In this document: positions 53,947-63,189 of the stretch, piece by piece
Layout of the letters: each line of letters opens with the position of its first letter
How positions within the stretch are numbered: the stretch's first letter is position 1
Origin: UBA2185 sp964564625
GTDB taxonomy: Bacteria; Desulfobacterota; Syntrophia; Syntrophales; UBA2185
DNA: 64,000 nt
Direction of reading: 5' to 3'
Assembly: GCA_964564625.1 (NCBI GenBank)
Contig: CAZMBE010000006.1
Coordinates: 60,424-124,423 of the forward strand
Notes under the pieces: model-generated
Seen by the model: only the letters and a program-made list of their open reading frames with translations
Databases searched by the model: none
What the model was told of the DNA's origin: nothing
Position numbers and translations under genes: made by a program

Positions 53947-55299
53947 TCATGCCTTGGCGAATGTAACATACTCACCTGTCGAGCTCGTTCCCTTAAGTAT
54001 GCGCTGCAAAATGGTATCGAAAGTAACCTGAGTCGCGTAAGGTATAGTGCCCAAGGCGGTTGTTTGGACCCCTTGCAAAGCGAGAACGTGCCTCTGCGCC
54101 TGCCATTGCCCCTGCATGGTCATCATGCCGAACAAGGGCGACATCATCTGCGCAGAAAAGAGGCCGCGTACGTCAAAGTGAAATGAAGCGGAGATAGGCG
54201 GTCCCACCAGTTGGCTGATAGCTACATTCCAACTGCCGATGATCACGCGTTCCAGAGTAACAGGCTGCTCCGGAGGCTTCTTCGGTTCACTCCTTTGCAT
54301 TGGTTCCTTGACTTTGACTCGCTGCCCCCCACGTCCGTAGCCGGTCACTATCATGGTTTGCGTCATGAGTGCTGGTATCTCCATGACCGTTTTAACCCAT
54401 CCGTCCAATGGGATGTCCGACGACATCCATACTTTTGCTTTTTGCACAATACGGTCAGGCCCCGATCTAACTTCCACTTCTTTTTCGATCCAAGTGGTGT
54501 AGTATGTATTTCCACCGATGAACAGTTTTTCTGCGCCCGCACCCATACGGCGAGATTCTATGGTCGCGTTCGCGGGAATCTGCTCTGAAACGGCGCTAAC
54601 GAGGGGGCCATAGGAGTCTTCGAGCGGTCGGTCAAGCGGGATATCGACTGTTTTTTCGATATCACCAAGGTCGTCCGATTTGATCTCTGCTCGGACTGTT
54701 GCCTGCTTGTCATTCTTGTTTACCAGCGTCAAGCGCATGGTCGCAAGCTTGGTCTCAGAAGTGGGATGAATGTCTATAACAATTTCTGCCTGATACCAGT
54801 CCCCAACCCCTCCTACGATGTAAGGATTCGCCGGATTACCCGGGATCGCTGCCACCTCAAGACAGACGTTACGCAGATGCTGGACTACGTCTACGTACGC
54901 TGCGTCTCTCCCCTTCCATTCACTGATGGGCATAGCGTTGGTCGGTACTGCTTGGAGTTTCGAGAACGGTGCACCCTTCCAGTCAGTCGGCCGAATTAGA
55001 ACGGGGATCACTCTGGCCGTGCCCATCTCGCGCCGCTGCATGGCACGTTTGACTTCTACCTCATTGCAGTAGTTCGAAGCCATAAAGTCCGGGCTGATGA
55101 GAAGAACTATTATGTGAGACTGGTCGAGACTGGAGTGGATTTCTTTCTCCCACTCTTGACCAGCCTTTATCATCCGGTCATGCCACTCCTGGACCAATCC
55201 CTCACGTCTGAGGGCCGCAAGGTGTTTCTCAAAATCTTTTCGAAAATCCTCATCTTCGTGGGCGTAGCTGATAAACAGCGTCAATCCCGTTGCACTCAT
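53947..55299 (-). CDS. TIR-domain protein
   Basis: A 450-residue protein with GGGGAGG before the ATG. Residues 5-145 are a TIR domain: TLFISYAHEDEDFRKDFEKHL, VLLISPDFMASNYCNEVEVKRA and VIPVLIRPTDW. Glu82 (four after Cys78) sits where NAD-cleaving TIR domains have their catalytic Glu. The remaining 300 residues are beta-rich and not recognised (VGDWYQAEIVIDIHPTSETK, GYGRGGQRVKVKEP). TIR domains in bacteria consume NAD+ or make cADPR-type signals in antiviral immunity. It is the first intact gene of the block. Confidence 0.85.
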   Translation of the reverse strand: MSATGLTLFISYAHEDEDFRKDFEKHLAALRREGLVQEWHDRMIKAGQEWEKEIHSSLDQSHIIVLLISPDFMASNYCNEVEVKRAMQRREMGTARVIPVLIRPTDWKGAPFSKLQAVPTNAMPISEWKGRDAAYVDVVQHLRNVCLEVAAIPGNPANPYIVGGVGDWYQAEIVIDIHPTSETKLATMRLTLVNKNDKQATVRAEIKSDDLGDIEKTVDIPLDRPLEDSYGPLVSAVSEQIPANATIESRRMGAGAEKLFIGGNTYYTTWIEKEVEVRSGPDRIVQKAKVWMSSDIPLDGWVKTVMEIPALMTQTMIVTGYGRGGQRVKVKEPMQRSEPKKPPEQPVTLERVIIGSWNVAISQLVGPPISASFHFDVRGLFSAQMMSPLFGMMTMQGQWQAQRHVLALQGVQTTALGTIPYATQVTFDTILQRILKGTSSTGEYVTFAKA

Positions 55300-55428
55300 G
55301 GCACACCTCCCCTTTGCCGGTCACTTCTTCACATGGAGATCACGTGGACATATTCATTGTAGCGCTTCCTCATAACTTTTATTCGACTGCAATATCCCCC
55401 TCGCGAAACGAGGTGAAATGGTTTGCGT

Positions 55429-55644
55429 TTACCGTGCCGTGAAGCCTAGCGTCGCGTTGCGGTGTATCGAGAGAAGCTTCTTCCTGAACCGGATGCTTGT
55501 GTCACGCGGATCGTGTTTCGAAAACGGGTAGTTATGGAAGTCAAAGTTCGGGTACTCCTTGATCACCTCCCCGAGTGTATGGTGCTCCTCGTTGCAGCCC
55601 CATGTGTGACTTATGAATATCCTCTATGGATAGAGTTGCGGCAT
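55429..55644 (-). pseudogene. broken Thoeris ThsB-like TIR gene (premature stop, truncated)
   Basis: AAAGGAG precedes ATG at 55644. The frame gives MPQLYP, then a TAG (55624-55626), then RIFISHTWGCNEEHHTLGEV, EYPNFDFHNYPFSKHDPRDT and a stop 72 codons in all. This is the start of the MTH538/ThsB TIR-like fold (FISHsW.y...Y..L...L.....F...NySvp..DP). About half of a normal domain is missing. It lies upstream of the intact TIR gene on the same strand. Confidence 0.6.
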
Positions 55645-55741
55645 GTGCGTTTTCTCCTTTCATCTAGTAAGTTATTCTGAAGCTATTGACTAATTCTGAA
55701 AATCAATTATTCTTTCGCAGATCAATCCCTGAAATTATACC

Positions 55742-57109
55742 TCATCTGGTCTGGCACTGGCTCCAGGGCTCGCGTATGAAATAGAGGGCGTCACGGCCCT
55801 TGATCTCAAGGCCGCCCCTGTCCCAGGTTCCCCATCTGGTTACGTATTTTTTCCCATCGCGGCGCTCAATGGCAACGTTGAGATTGTTTCGGAGTTCGCG
55901 GTAACATCCCTCCAGATTTGTGAGCGTCAAGTCGAGTACGGGAGTGTTATACTTATCAGTCCCCTTGTTTACCACGAAGAAGCCCTGATTCCCCCGCTCC
56001 ATCATCATAACCGTTGGCATGTCTATCACGGATAGAACAGTCTCCTTTACATTCTCTCCCGATTTCGCGCGCTGGCTCATGATCCGGCGAAATTTCACTC
56101 CATGCTTGATAAACATGTTATCGTAGTTGTCCCAATTGAGGATTAGCGGTGTTCCTCTCTCTCGCGCGAGGACGTATGCGGTTGCCAGGTATGCATCAGT
56201 GCGGTCACTGTAGGGATTTATCGCGTTAACATTGAGTTCACGAATGTTGTCGTGGTTTCTCCCGAAGGTAACGCTCCGTGGGTCATCAACCGCTTTCGGT
56301 GCCTTCAGAGAGCGAAGGTCGCCCCCGAAACTGAAAACATCCTTCATGGAATTATAGAGCAGGAAATCGGTAACGGCCGCTATCCATGTATAGTCCTCTG
56401 GGTTGGTGCCATAGTCTTCGATCACTTCGAGATAGTTCCAGGTAGTGCCTTTGCTTTCCTTGTCGATGTAGTGTATGTATTTTTTCACGATGTCGGGGGG
56501 CATATGCTTTGCGGCGTCAAAACGAAATCCGTCGATACCGAGCTTGAGGAGTTTCTTGAGGTGCTTTTTTTGTTTGGTCTGCACAGTGGTCCGATTCTGA
56601 TTAAGATCTGGGAGATCGCCCAACCAGCAATTGACAACAGAATCCCTGTTCGAATAATCGATATCGCACCTGGAATGAAAATTCTTCCTGGAAAGACCCG
56701 GAAAATTCAGATCACGGTATTCATCCATATTTGCCATGTGATTGAAGACGACATCGGCGATCACTTTCATCCCACAGCTGTGCGCCTTTTTGATAAGCTT
56801 TTTCAAGTCCCCTTCAGAACCTTTTCCTTTGATTACGGTGTAGTCTATGGGCTGGTAACGCGCCCACCACTGGTCACTGGGGTTGGACTTCTGCGCCGGC
56901 GCAATCTGCACGTGCGAATAGCCCTGGTTCGACAATTCGCACGCGTATAATTCTACGTCAATGTAGGCCTGGTCAAAGGCGTGGAAAATGGCCACCGGCT
57001 GTTCTCCTGCGAGCGCAAAAGCTGTAAAACTGGAAAGCGCGACAATGACCGCGATAAAGAAAACTTTACATTTTTGAAAAATATTTAAGCTATGCAAAAC
57101 TTTCACCAA
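55742..57109 (-). CDS. secreted alpha-amylase family (GH13) glycoside hydrolase
   Basis: A 455-residue protein with a signal peptide ending FALAG at about residue 35. GH13 regions are present: VIADVVFNHMANM (region I), GIDGFRFDAAKHMP with the nucleophile Asp (II), LEVIEDYG with the acid/base Glu (III) and FGRNHDNIRE with the third Asp (IV). It resembles small bacterial alpha-amylases that hydrolyse alpha-1,4-glucans outside the cytoplasm. It has no glycogen or starch genes around it. Confidence 0.88.
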   Translation of the reverse strand: MVKVLHSLNIFQKCKVFFIAVIVALSSFTAFALAGEQPVAIFHAFDQAYIDVELYACELSNQGYSHVQIAPAQKSNPSDQWWARYQPIDYTVIKGKGSEGDLKKLIKKAHSCGMKVIADVVFNHMANMDEYRDLNFPGLSRKNFHSRCDIDYSNRDSVVNCWLGDLPDLNQNRTTVQTKQKKHLKKLLKLGIDGFRFDAAKHMPPDIVKKYIHYIDKESKGTTWNYLEVIEDYGTNPEDYTWIAAVTDFLLYNSMKDVFSFGGDLRSLKAPKAVDDPRSVTFGRNHDNIRELNVNAINPYSDRTDAYLATAYVLARERGTPLILNWDNYDNMFIKHGVKFRRIMSQRAKSGENVKETVLSVIDMPTVMMMERGNQGFFVVNKGTDKYNTPVLDLTLTNLEGCYRELRNNLNVAIERRDGKKYVTRWGTWDRGGLEIKGRDALYFIREPWSQCQTR

Positions 57110-57133
57110 ACATTCGTCCTGTGAAACAGCAAA

Positions 57134-58558
57134 CTATTTATTATGCGTGAAACCAAGCTTGCTGCGTATTTCGGCATAGTTGATCGGACGTTCACGAGGT
57201 GTAAAATACACCTTGGGAAACCAGATAAGCCTCATGCTTATATTTTTGAAAGATGGTTCGTTCACAACGTCGTTGAGGACCAGTGCAAAACGGTTTCCAT
57301 CAGATAATAAAGTATTGTCGGTGAACGGAAAATCGAACCAGGTGAGTGTAAACTCCATATCATCCAGATTTTTCTTTAATTCCACTTTCGCTGCACGGCA
57401 AGTTGACTGGTAGATTTGTTCACTTTTGTTCATCACGATAGCGTCTGCCTGTTCCTTTTGTATGCCGGATATTTCGACATGCACTTTGAAAGTGTGGTCT
57501 TCCCAGTTCTGGTCCGCAATATAAATTGTTACAATGTATTTTTTGTCAGGAGACACAATACAGATTTCCCGCCCAGGCAGGAATTTTTCTTTTATTTCCT
57601 CTGAATACGCTGCGTCCAGAAGTATTCTGTTCAAGCGTTCGTGACGTTTGTCCTCAAGGATGGCATCGTTCTTTATTTGATCCAGAATCTTTGGTGTCAG
57701 TTTTACATGAGCGAAACGTTTTTCTTCATAAAGATTGACAGCGCTACCGAGTATATTGTTCAAATCGTCCAGCAGTTTAACCTGTAAATCATCAGAGAGG
57801 GCTTTGGAACTATTGTACTCATTCACTATTTTCTGACTGTCAGGTGAAAGATTCTCTTTAATATATTTTGAAAGAGGATCCCGGGCATCATGGAGTTTGC
57901 GAAGGAAGAGAGGATTATCAATATCATCTTCGTTCAACGACGTCGGACATATTTCAGCATTGAAAACAGCATCCTTGACGAATGCGGAATGTCGGTTACC
58001 CTTCACAGGCTGGTAACAAAACGGACTTGAATTTTTATTATTGCGTAATTCAGAAAACACCAAATATTCAATTACCGTTTTATCCTCACCTGTTCCTTGA
58101 TTTAAAAGCAACGCGATCTGCCGTTGCGAGACGCGACGGGCAACTGACCTCAGTGAGTCCCGCGCCTTTTTACGCTGTTTGTCATCTTTAATTTGTTTCG
58201 CCAATTTCTCATTCACCTGTAGTAATAATGGTTTGAACTCAAAATGTTCCCCGAAGTTGAGAGCCAGCAGCTCCACCAGGAGTCTTTCACGATCTATATT
58301 AATTTTCCCCGGATCACTTGTTCCGATAATCGGACCAATCAGGTCTTTGAACATGGTCGCACGCAGTTGACTTTCAGCTTGTTCACGTTGACTTATGAGA
58401 GTAGTGGCAGACGCTTTTGCTTGATAACTTTGGGTAATCCACGCAGCAATCCCACCACCACTCAATACCGTGACGATTGCCGCGATGATTGCAGGTAATA
58501 GCTTCGTGGCGGAATTTTTATTGCCTGTACTTTCTTCTTTCTCTTTTTTTCCAGTCAT
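57134..58558 (-). CDS. membrane-anchored protein of unknown function
   Basis: A 474-residue protein starting MTGKKEKEESTGN, with GAGGAAA upstream. One membrane helix at about 20-42 (LLPAIIAAIVTVLSGGGIAAW) is followed by a long helical, charged region and, from about residue 340, a beta-rich C-terminal part (ICIVSPDKKYIVTIYIADQNW). No family was recognised. It sits 24 bases upstream of the amylase gene and just downstream of a small secreted protein gene, all on one strand, so the three may form an operon. Confidence 0.65.
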   Translation of the reverse strand: MTGKKEKEESTGNKNSATKLLPAIIAAIVTVLSGGGIAAWITQSYQAKASATTLISQREQAESQLRATMFKDLIGPIIGTSDPGKINIDRERLLVELLALNFGEHFEFKPLLLQVNEKLAKQIKDDKQRKKARDSLRSVARRVSQRQIALLLNQGTGEDKTVIEYLVFSELRNNKNSSPFCYQPVKGNRHSAFVKDAVFNAEICPTSLNEDDIDNPLFLRKLHDARDPLSKYIKENLSPDSQKIVNEYNSSKALSDDLQVKLLDDLNNILGSAVNLYEEKRFAHVKLTPKILDQIKNDAILEDKRHERLNRILLDAAYSEEIKEKFLPGREICIVSPDKKYIVTIYIADQNWEDHTFKVHVEISGIQKEQADAIVMNKSEQIYQSTCRAAKVELKKNLDDMEFTLTWFDFPFTDNTLLSDGNRFALVLNDVVNEPSFKNISMRLIWFPKVYFTPRERPINYAEIRSKLGFTHNK

Positions 58559-58569
58559 AGTCGTTTCCT

Positions 58570-58893
58570 CTATTGGAGGTAAATATTTTGTCTTGTTGGC
58601 TGAGAATAACTCTGAAGCCATGCTCTTAAAGTGTTTCCCTTTCTACATGTGTAAGTAACTTCATATGCGCCAGGAGGCAGAGAAGTTCTATATCTTCCGT
58701 TATTACCCGTGGCTACAGGGTATTTCTTCCCCTGATTATTTGTCACATAAAACGTCCCTCCGGGAAGAAAACACTCCCCGGAAACCCTCCCGTATACATC
58801 TCCAGCATGCGCAGGGATGACAAAAATTAAAAGGCATGTACATACAAAAAAAATAATTATCCACGGTGTACATTCCCGCATGCGACGGTGCAT
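58570..58893 (-). CDS. small secreted protein with carboxypeptidase-regulatory-like (Ig) fold
   Basis: A 107-residue protein with TAGGAGG close to the ATG. A signal peptide ends at PAHA before GDVYGRVSGECFLPGG. The 77-residue mature part has the pattern of a single CnaB/carboxypeptidase regulatory-like domain (VYGRVS, then NGRYRTSLPPGAYEVTYTC). Such domains are structural or transthyretin-like binding modules. It is the first gene of the amylase unit. Confidence 0.65.
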   Translation of the reverse strand: MHRRMRECTPWIIIFFVCTCLLIFVIPAHAGDVYGRVSGECFLPGGTFYVTNNQGKKYPVATGNNGRYRTSLPPGAYEVTYTCRKGNTLRAWLQSYSQPTRQNIYLQ

Positions 58894-59405
58894 ATCATCC
58901 TCCTATTGCGTACATTAGGGACAGATGTTCCATGATTATTTTTTTCTCTGGGCGTTGGTTAAAATGCGCGAGCCTTATTGCTTTTTCCTATATAAAGTAA
59001 CCTGATTTTTACCGATAGTATTAAGGTTTGTTTTTTTGGATACCCGAATTTCCCGCGGTGCCACCTTATTATAAGAATATGTCCGCACATATTCCGGCCA
59101 TTTCTAAAGTGAGGGCAACACACTGCAGTAGTTTACGTGGAGCAATGATATGATGCGAGAGCCGCAACTGATTGTTTTTTATTATAAATGAGATTTTCTG
59201 CGAATGCAATAATAGTTTATATGGCAAGAAATACGAGGTAAATCCCCGCATTATGGTGAGGTAATACTCTCAACACATTGAGAATATGAAGAAATATGCG
59301 CAACCTCGCGCTTCCCGAAGAAACGTCCCTCTCCGGCAGCGAGGTAGTGCTGGAGAGGGAAAGTGTCACAATGATAAAATAATTATTTTGAAAGATTACA
59401 TGTCG
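58894..59405. other. 510 bp without a recognisable gene
   Basis: AT-rich, with no credible frame, tRNA or hairpin-plus-T-run found. It probably contains the promoter of the small secreted protein gene at its left end. Confidence 0.4.
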
Positions 59406-59696
59406 CTAAAATGTGAAATCCACTGCCAGGACGGATTCAGACAGCTCCTTCACCTTCGCCACGACAGGGAGATGATGTTGATTCGCTTGATAACGCTTCA
59501 GGGCCTCCATGTCCTCGAAGGCGGAAACGAGGGCGAAATCGTAAGACCTTTCGGAATGGACAACATCGCGGCCGAATTGATACTCTTTTATTTCCGGGAT
59601 TCTCCCAGGAAGTCCGCCCAGCCCCTTTTCCAGCTCTGCGATATTGTTGTCCGTAACGCCCGCTTTGAATTTCATGAAGACGATATGCTTGATCAT
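59406..59696 (-). CDS. Dabb-domain (stress-responsive alpha/beta barrel) protein
   Basis: A 96-residue protein starting MIKHIVFMKFKAGVTDNNIA with AAAGGAG upstream; a frame extension to 59762 was rejected. It has the dimeric alpha-beta barrel features ELEKGLGGLPGRIPEIKEY, FGRDV and YDFALVSAFEDMEALKRYQAN. The family covers small enzymes and stress proteins. It lies downstream of the molybdopterin oxidoreductase gene on the same strand. Confidence 0.88.
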   Translation of the reverse strand: MIKHIVFMKFKAGVTDNNIAELEKGLGGLPGRIPEIKEYQFGRDVVHSERSYDFALVSAFEDMEALKRYQANQHHLPVVAKVKELSESVLAVDFTF

Positions 59697-59787
59697 GGTG
59701 ATACTCCTTTCTGCATTTTTGTAAGGCCGCGTCATAATGATGATGAAAGCTGAAAAAGGCAAGAAGAATATTTCGTTCCCAGGAGGT

Positions 59788-61869
59788 TTATGCCTTCTTG
59801 CTGATCCGGCAGGGGAGGGCCTTCAGGTTGGGGGTGCCGTATTCCCTGCCGAGTTTGCCGGTGGAGGTCAGCATGTTGAAATTAGATTTCTCCCATGCAT
59901 ACTGGGTTTCCGGCTTTCCTTCGGGAAACCACCAGCCGTGGGCCGCGCAGACCACCCGGGGATCGATGCCGTCTGTCAGGTGGGCAATCTGGATGATCCG
60001 ACCATATTTTGTCTCGATGACAATCTCGTTCCCCTCGCTGATACCGTATTTTTTTGCCGTTTCCGGGTGGAGTTCAAGCCGGGGATGAGGCCTGATCCTC
60101 CTCAGCTTTTCCAGCCACCGGTAGGATGAATGGAGCCAGTAGCGGCTCTTGGCGCTGGTAAGAAGAAGAGGATATTCAGGGTCATTGGCTTCGGGAAGGT
60201 CAGTATACTGCGGCAACGGCGCCAGCTTGAACCTCTCTGCCGTGCTGAGAGCAAGCTCCACTTTACCCGTGGGGGTTTTGAATGCCTTATCTTTGTAGGA
60301 CCTGAACCGGTCCGGCCCTTTCAGGTACCCCTTTTCCACGAATTGAGCATATGTGAGGCCCGCGGGCCTCACAATGTCTTCCAGAAACATGCGGTAATCC
60401 TCGTGCCAGAGATCCGGCGGGCTTATCAGTTTGCCCAGTTCATTCATAATTTTCATGTCGGGCCAGCACTCCTCCGGCGGATTGACAACCCTGGGCCTTG
60501 CCAGAATGTAGCCGTGCCCGAGACCAAGATGACCGATATCGTCAAATTCAAATTGGGTGGCTGCGGGAAGAACAATATCCGCAAGGGCCGCCGTCGGGGT
60601 CATGAAAATATCCGCGATGGCGATAAAATCCAGTTTCATGAGGGCGTTGTACGTCTGGCAGCTGTCGGCATAGGACAGCATGGGGTTGCAGCACATGGCA
60701 TAGAACCCCTTCACCGGATAGGGGATCCCTTCCAGGACGGCTTTCCTGAAATATGCGGGCGCTACGGTCATGAGGCGGGGAATAACCCCGTGATAGGCGC
60801 TGATCATTTCTTTTCGTTTGTCGGGGATAAGGTCGGTCCGGACAAATGCGCCCAGGCTTGTGATATTCGGGTCGTGCGCTTCAACGTTGCCGCCCGGGAC
60901 ATCAAGGTTGCCTGTGACGGCCATGAGAGAGATGATGGCTCTCACGGTATCGAAGGTTGAGATGGTGTGTTCTAGGGGATTTCCCCACTGGATGACTGCG
61001 GGCTTTTTTGTGGCATAACGCCGGGCTGCTTCACTGATGAGATCGGGTGCGATCCACGTGATTTCGGAGACCTTTCCGGGCGTGAATCTTTTGACGTGCT
61101 GAGAAAGTTCCGCAAAACCACGGGTCCACTTTTCCACGAATTCTTTGTCGTACAGACCTTCAGAAATGATGACATTCAGAAATCCCAGAGCCAGGGCGCT
61201 GTCTGTACCGGGCCGGATCTGAAGCCACAGTGTCGCCTTTTTGGATAGGTCGATCCGGCGGGGATCGATGATAATCAGTTCGGTTCCGTTCTTTACCTGA
61301 TCGAGGAGGAGGCTGCAGATCTCACCCTCTTCATTGGTAGATGTGATGTTGCTTCCCCAGAGGATGGCCAGGTTGCTCGGGTGGTGAAAATCCGCGACTG
61401 GATAAAAGCCGCAGGTGTGGATGCCGGTGATTTCACGTGGGGCATGGCAGACATCCTGAGATGCAATCACGTTTGGTGATCCGAAAACATTGGCCAGGCG
61501 GATGAGAACAAAGTGCTCCAGGCCTTTCGGCATTCCCACGCCGAAGGCGACTGCCTTGGGGCCGTATTGTTCCTTAATCGCGAGGAGATTGCCCGAAACT
61601 TCCTGCAGGGCTTCCGCCCATGTTATACGCTGCCATTTTCCCTCACCGCGTTTTCCCACTCTCTTGAGAGGGTATCGTAAACGGTCCGGATGGGTCAGAC
61701 GATCCGGCGATGCCGCACCCTTGGGGCATATATAGCCCCTGTTCAGGAAACCCTCTGGGTCACCCTTCACCTGAATGATCCTGTTGTCCTTCACACCCAC
61801 CAGAAGGGCACACCCCCCGTGGTCCATCCTGGCGCAATGTGTTCTGACCCAGCGAATGTCATTTTCCAT
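59788..61869 (-). CDS. molybdopterin (Mo/W-bis-MGD) oxidoreductase of the DMSO-reductase family
   Basis: A 693-residue protein starting MENDIRWVRTHCARMDHGGC, with AAAGGGA upstream; an ATG nine codons earlier is possible. The N-terminal Fe-S motif has Cys, Cys and the later Cys of GYICPKG, but Asp where the second Cys of CxxC is usual. SQDVCHAPRE holds the probable Mo/W-ligating Cys. Later blocks LWGSNITSTNEEGE, TDSALALGFL and DIVLPAATQFE are family typical. There is no Tat signal, so it is cytoplasmic. The substrate is unknown. Neighbouring enoyl-CoA hydratase and SDR genes on the other strand hint at aromatic or acyl metabolism. Confidence 0.85.
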   Translation of the reverse strand: MENDIRWVRTHCARMDHGGCALLVGVKDNRIIQVKGDPEGFLNRGYICPKGAASPDRLTHPDRLRYPLKRVGKRGEGKWQRITWAEALQEVSGNLLAIKEQYGPKAVAFGVGMPKGLEHFVLIRLANVFGSPNVIASQDVCHAPREITGIHTCGFYPVADFHHPSNLAILWGSNITSTNEEGEICSLLLDQVKNGTELIIIDPRRIDLSKKATLWLQIRPGTDSALALGFLNVIISEGLYDKEFVEKWTRGFAELSQHVKRFTPGKVSEITWIAPDLISEAARRYATKKPAVIQWGNPLEHTISTFDTVRAIISLMAVTGNLDVPGGNVEAHDPNITSLGAFVRTDLIPDKRKEMISAYHGVIPRLMTVAPAYFRKAVLEGIPYPVKGFYAMCCNPMLSYADSCQTYNALMKLDFIAIADIFMTPTAALADIVLPAATQFEFDDIGHLGLGHGYILARPRVVNPPEECWPDMKIMNELGKLISPPDLWHEDYRMFLEDIVRPAGLTYAQFVEKGYLKGPDRFRSYKDKAFKTPTGKVELALSTAERFKLAPLPQYTDLPEANDPEYPLLLTSAKSRYWLHSSYRWLEKLRRIRPHPRLELHPETAKKYGISEGNEIVIETKYGRIIQIAHLTDGIDPRVVCAAHGWWFPEGKPETQYAWEKSNFNMLTSTGKLGREYGTPNLKALPCRISKKA

Positions 61870-61896
61870 CGATAACAGATCCCTTTGAGTATCCAT

Positions 61897-62364
61897 TTTC
61901 GTAATTTTTTCTGTTGCGTTAATCTACAACAGTAACGGGCATGCGTCAATTTCATTATAATGTGCCGTTGATCGACCGTTCGGACATTTACTTCACCGGG
62001 GAAATGGCGTATAGATGGCTCATTGAACTTAATTGAGATACACATGGAAGATGATCTGAGTCAATACATACATAAGGTACCACGGTCATTTTGCCTATGT
62101 TCCGTATGAGAGGATTGCCCGCTGCTTCAGGGAATATTACCCGGCCTACTTTCAGATATGCGTTGCCGTGAGAGAAAATGACTTTGAAAGAGAGGCGGCG
62201 GGCGAAAAGGATTAACAACCGGGGCACGCTGGCGAAATATCCGCCATTTCGTCCTGACGCCGTGTTCAGCGTTTCAATTTACGATGATTGTAACTACGGA
62301 GACTCTATCCAGGAAATTGATGTAACATGTAAAAAGAACATAGTGTAATGAAAGGAGCGGCATT
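61897..62364. other. 470 bp with degenerate coding-like stretches
   Basis: The plus strand reads YHGHFAYVPYERIARCFREY without a start (about 62076-62215), and a short frame follows in another phase. Neither has a ribosome binding site or a recognised family. It may be a decayed gene or plain spacer holding the divergent promoters. Confidence 0.3.
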
Positions 62365-63099
62365 ATGAATTTCCGAACCATAACGGTGGAGGAAATGCAA
62401 GGCGGAATCGGTATCCTCACCCTGAATCGTCCCGAAAAGCGAAATGCTATCTCCATAGAGATGCGGCGTGAAATATCGGCATGCCTCAAAGGCTGGCAGG
62501 AAACTGAAACGATCGGGACGGTAATCTTCACCGGCAGCAGTGAGGTTTTCAGCGCGGGTTTTGATTTAGGTGAATTTGCGCAGCCGGCTCTCTACGCTGA
62601 GATTTATGAAACATCGGCGAGGTATCACAGAGTTGTCTGGTATTTCCCCAAACCGACGATTGCCGCCGTGAATGGTCCGGCGCTTGCCGGCGGGTTCGAT
62701 CTTGCGAAGCTCTGCGACGTGAGGATATGCTCGAAATCGGCCGTCTTTGGTCATCCGGAAATCAAGTTCGGTGTTCCTCCTCTCCTTACCCCCCTGCGAT
62801 GGATTGTCGGTGAAGGACTGGCGCGTGATCTCTGTATGACGGGAAGAAGAATTGACGCCGCAGAGGCCTATCGTGCAGGTCTGGTCAGTCAGGTTTTCGA
62901 CAGTGATACATTACTGGAAAAGGCATGCCAACTGGCTCTTAGCATTCTGGAGGCTCCCGTATCCGCTCTTCGCTTCATCAAGACACACATGCTGGATCAT
63001 GCGAACCGTGGTTTTGAACAGGCTTTTTGTATTGAACACGATATGGCATTTCAGGAGTTTCTTTTGAGGAAGAAAGCTGAGACCGGTGATAAAAAATAG
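62365..63099 (+). CDS. enoyl-CoA hydratase/isomerase family protein
   Basis: A 244-residue crotonase-fold protein with AAAGGAG upstream. It has ILTLNRPEKRNAISIEM, the oxyanion-hole loop SEVFSAGFDLGEF and AAVNGPALAGGFDLAKLCDVR, and KFGVPPLLTPL where hydratases carry their second Glu. That position is Val-Pro here (no ExxxG Glu), so a hydratase of the usual two-Glu type is doubtful and an isomerase or other crotonase is possible. It is followed by an SDR dehydrogenase on the same strand. Confidence 0.85.
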   Translation: MNFRTITVEEMQGGIGILTLNRPEKRNAISIEMRREISACLKGWQETETIGTVIFTGSSEVFSAGFDLGEFAQPALYAEIYETSARYHRVVWYFPKPTIAAVNGPALAGGFDLAKLCDVRICSKSAVFGHPEIKFGVPPLLTPLRWIVGEGLARDLCMTGRRIDAAEAYRAGLVSQVFDSDTLLEKACQLALSILEAPVSALRFIKTHMLDHANRGFEQAFCIEHDMAFQEFLLRKKAETGDKK

Positions 63100-63189
63100 A
63101 GGAACTCATACGTAAAAAGTGATATGAGCTGGGAACGCATTTCAGCGGTGATGGAGAAAACGCGAATAACACCGAACAAGGAGGCGTAA

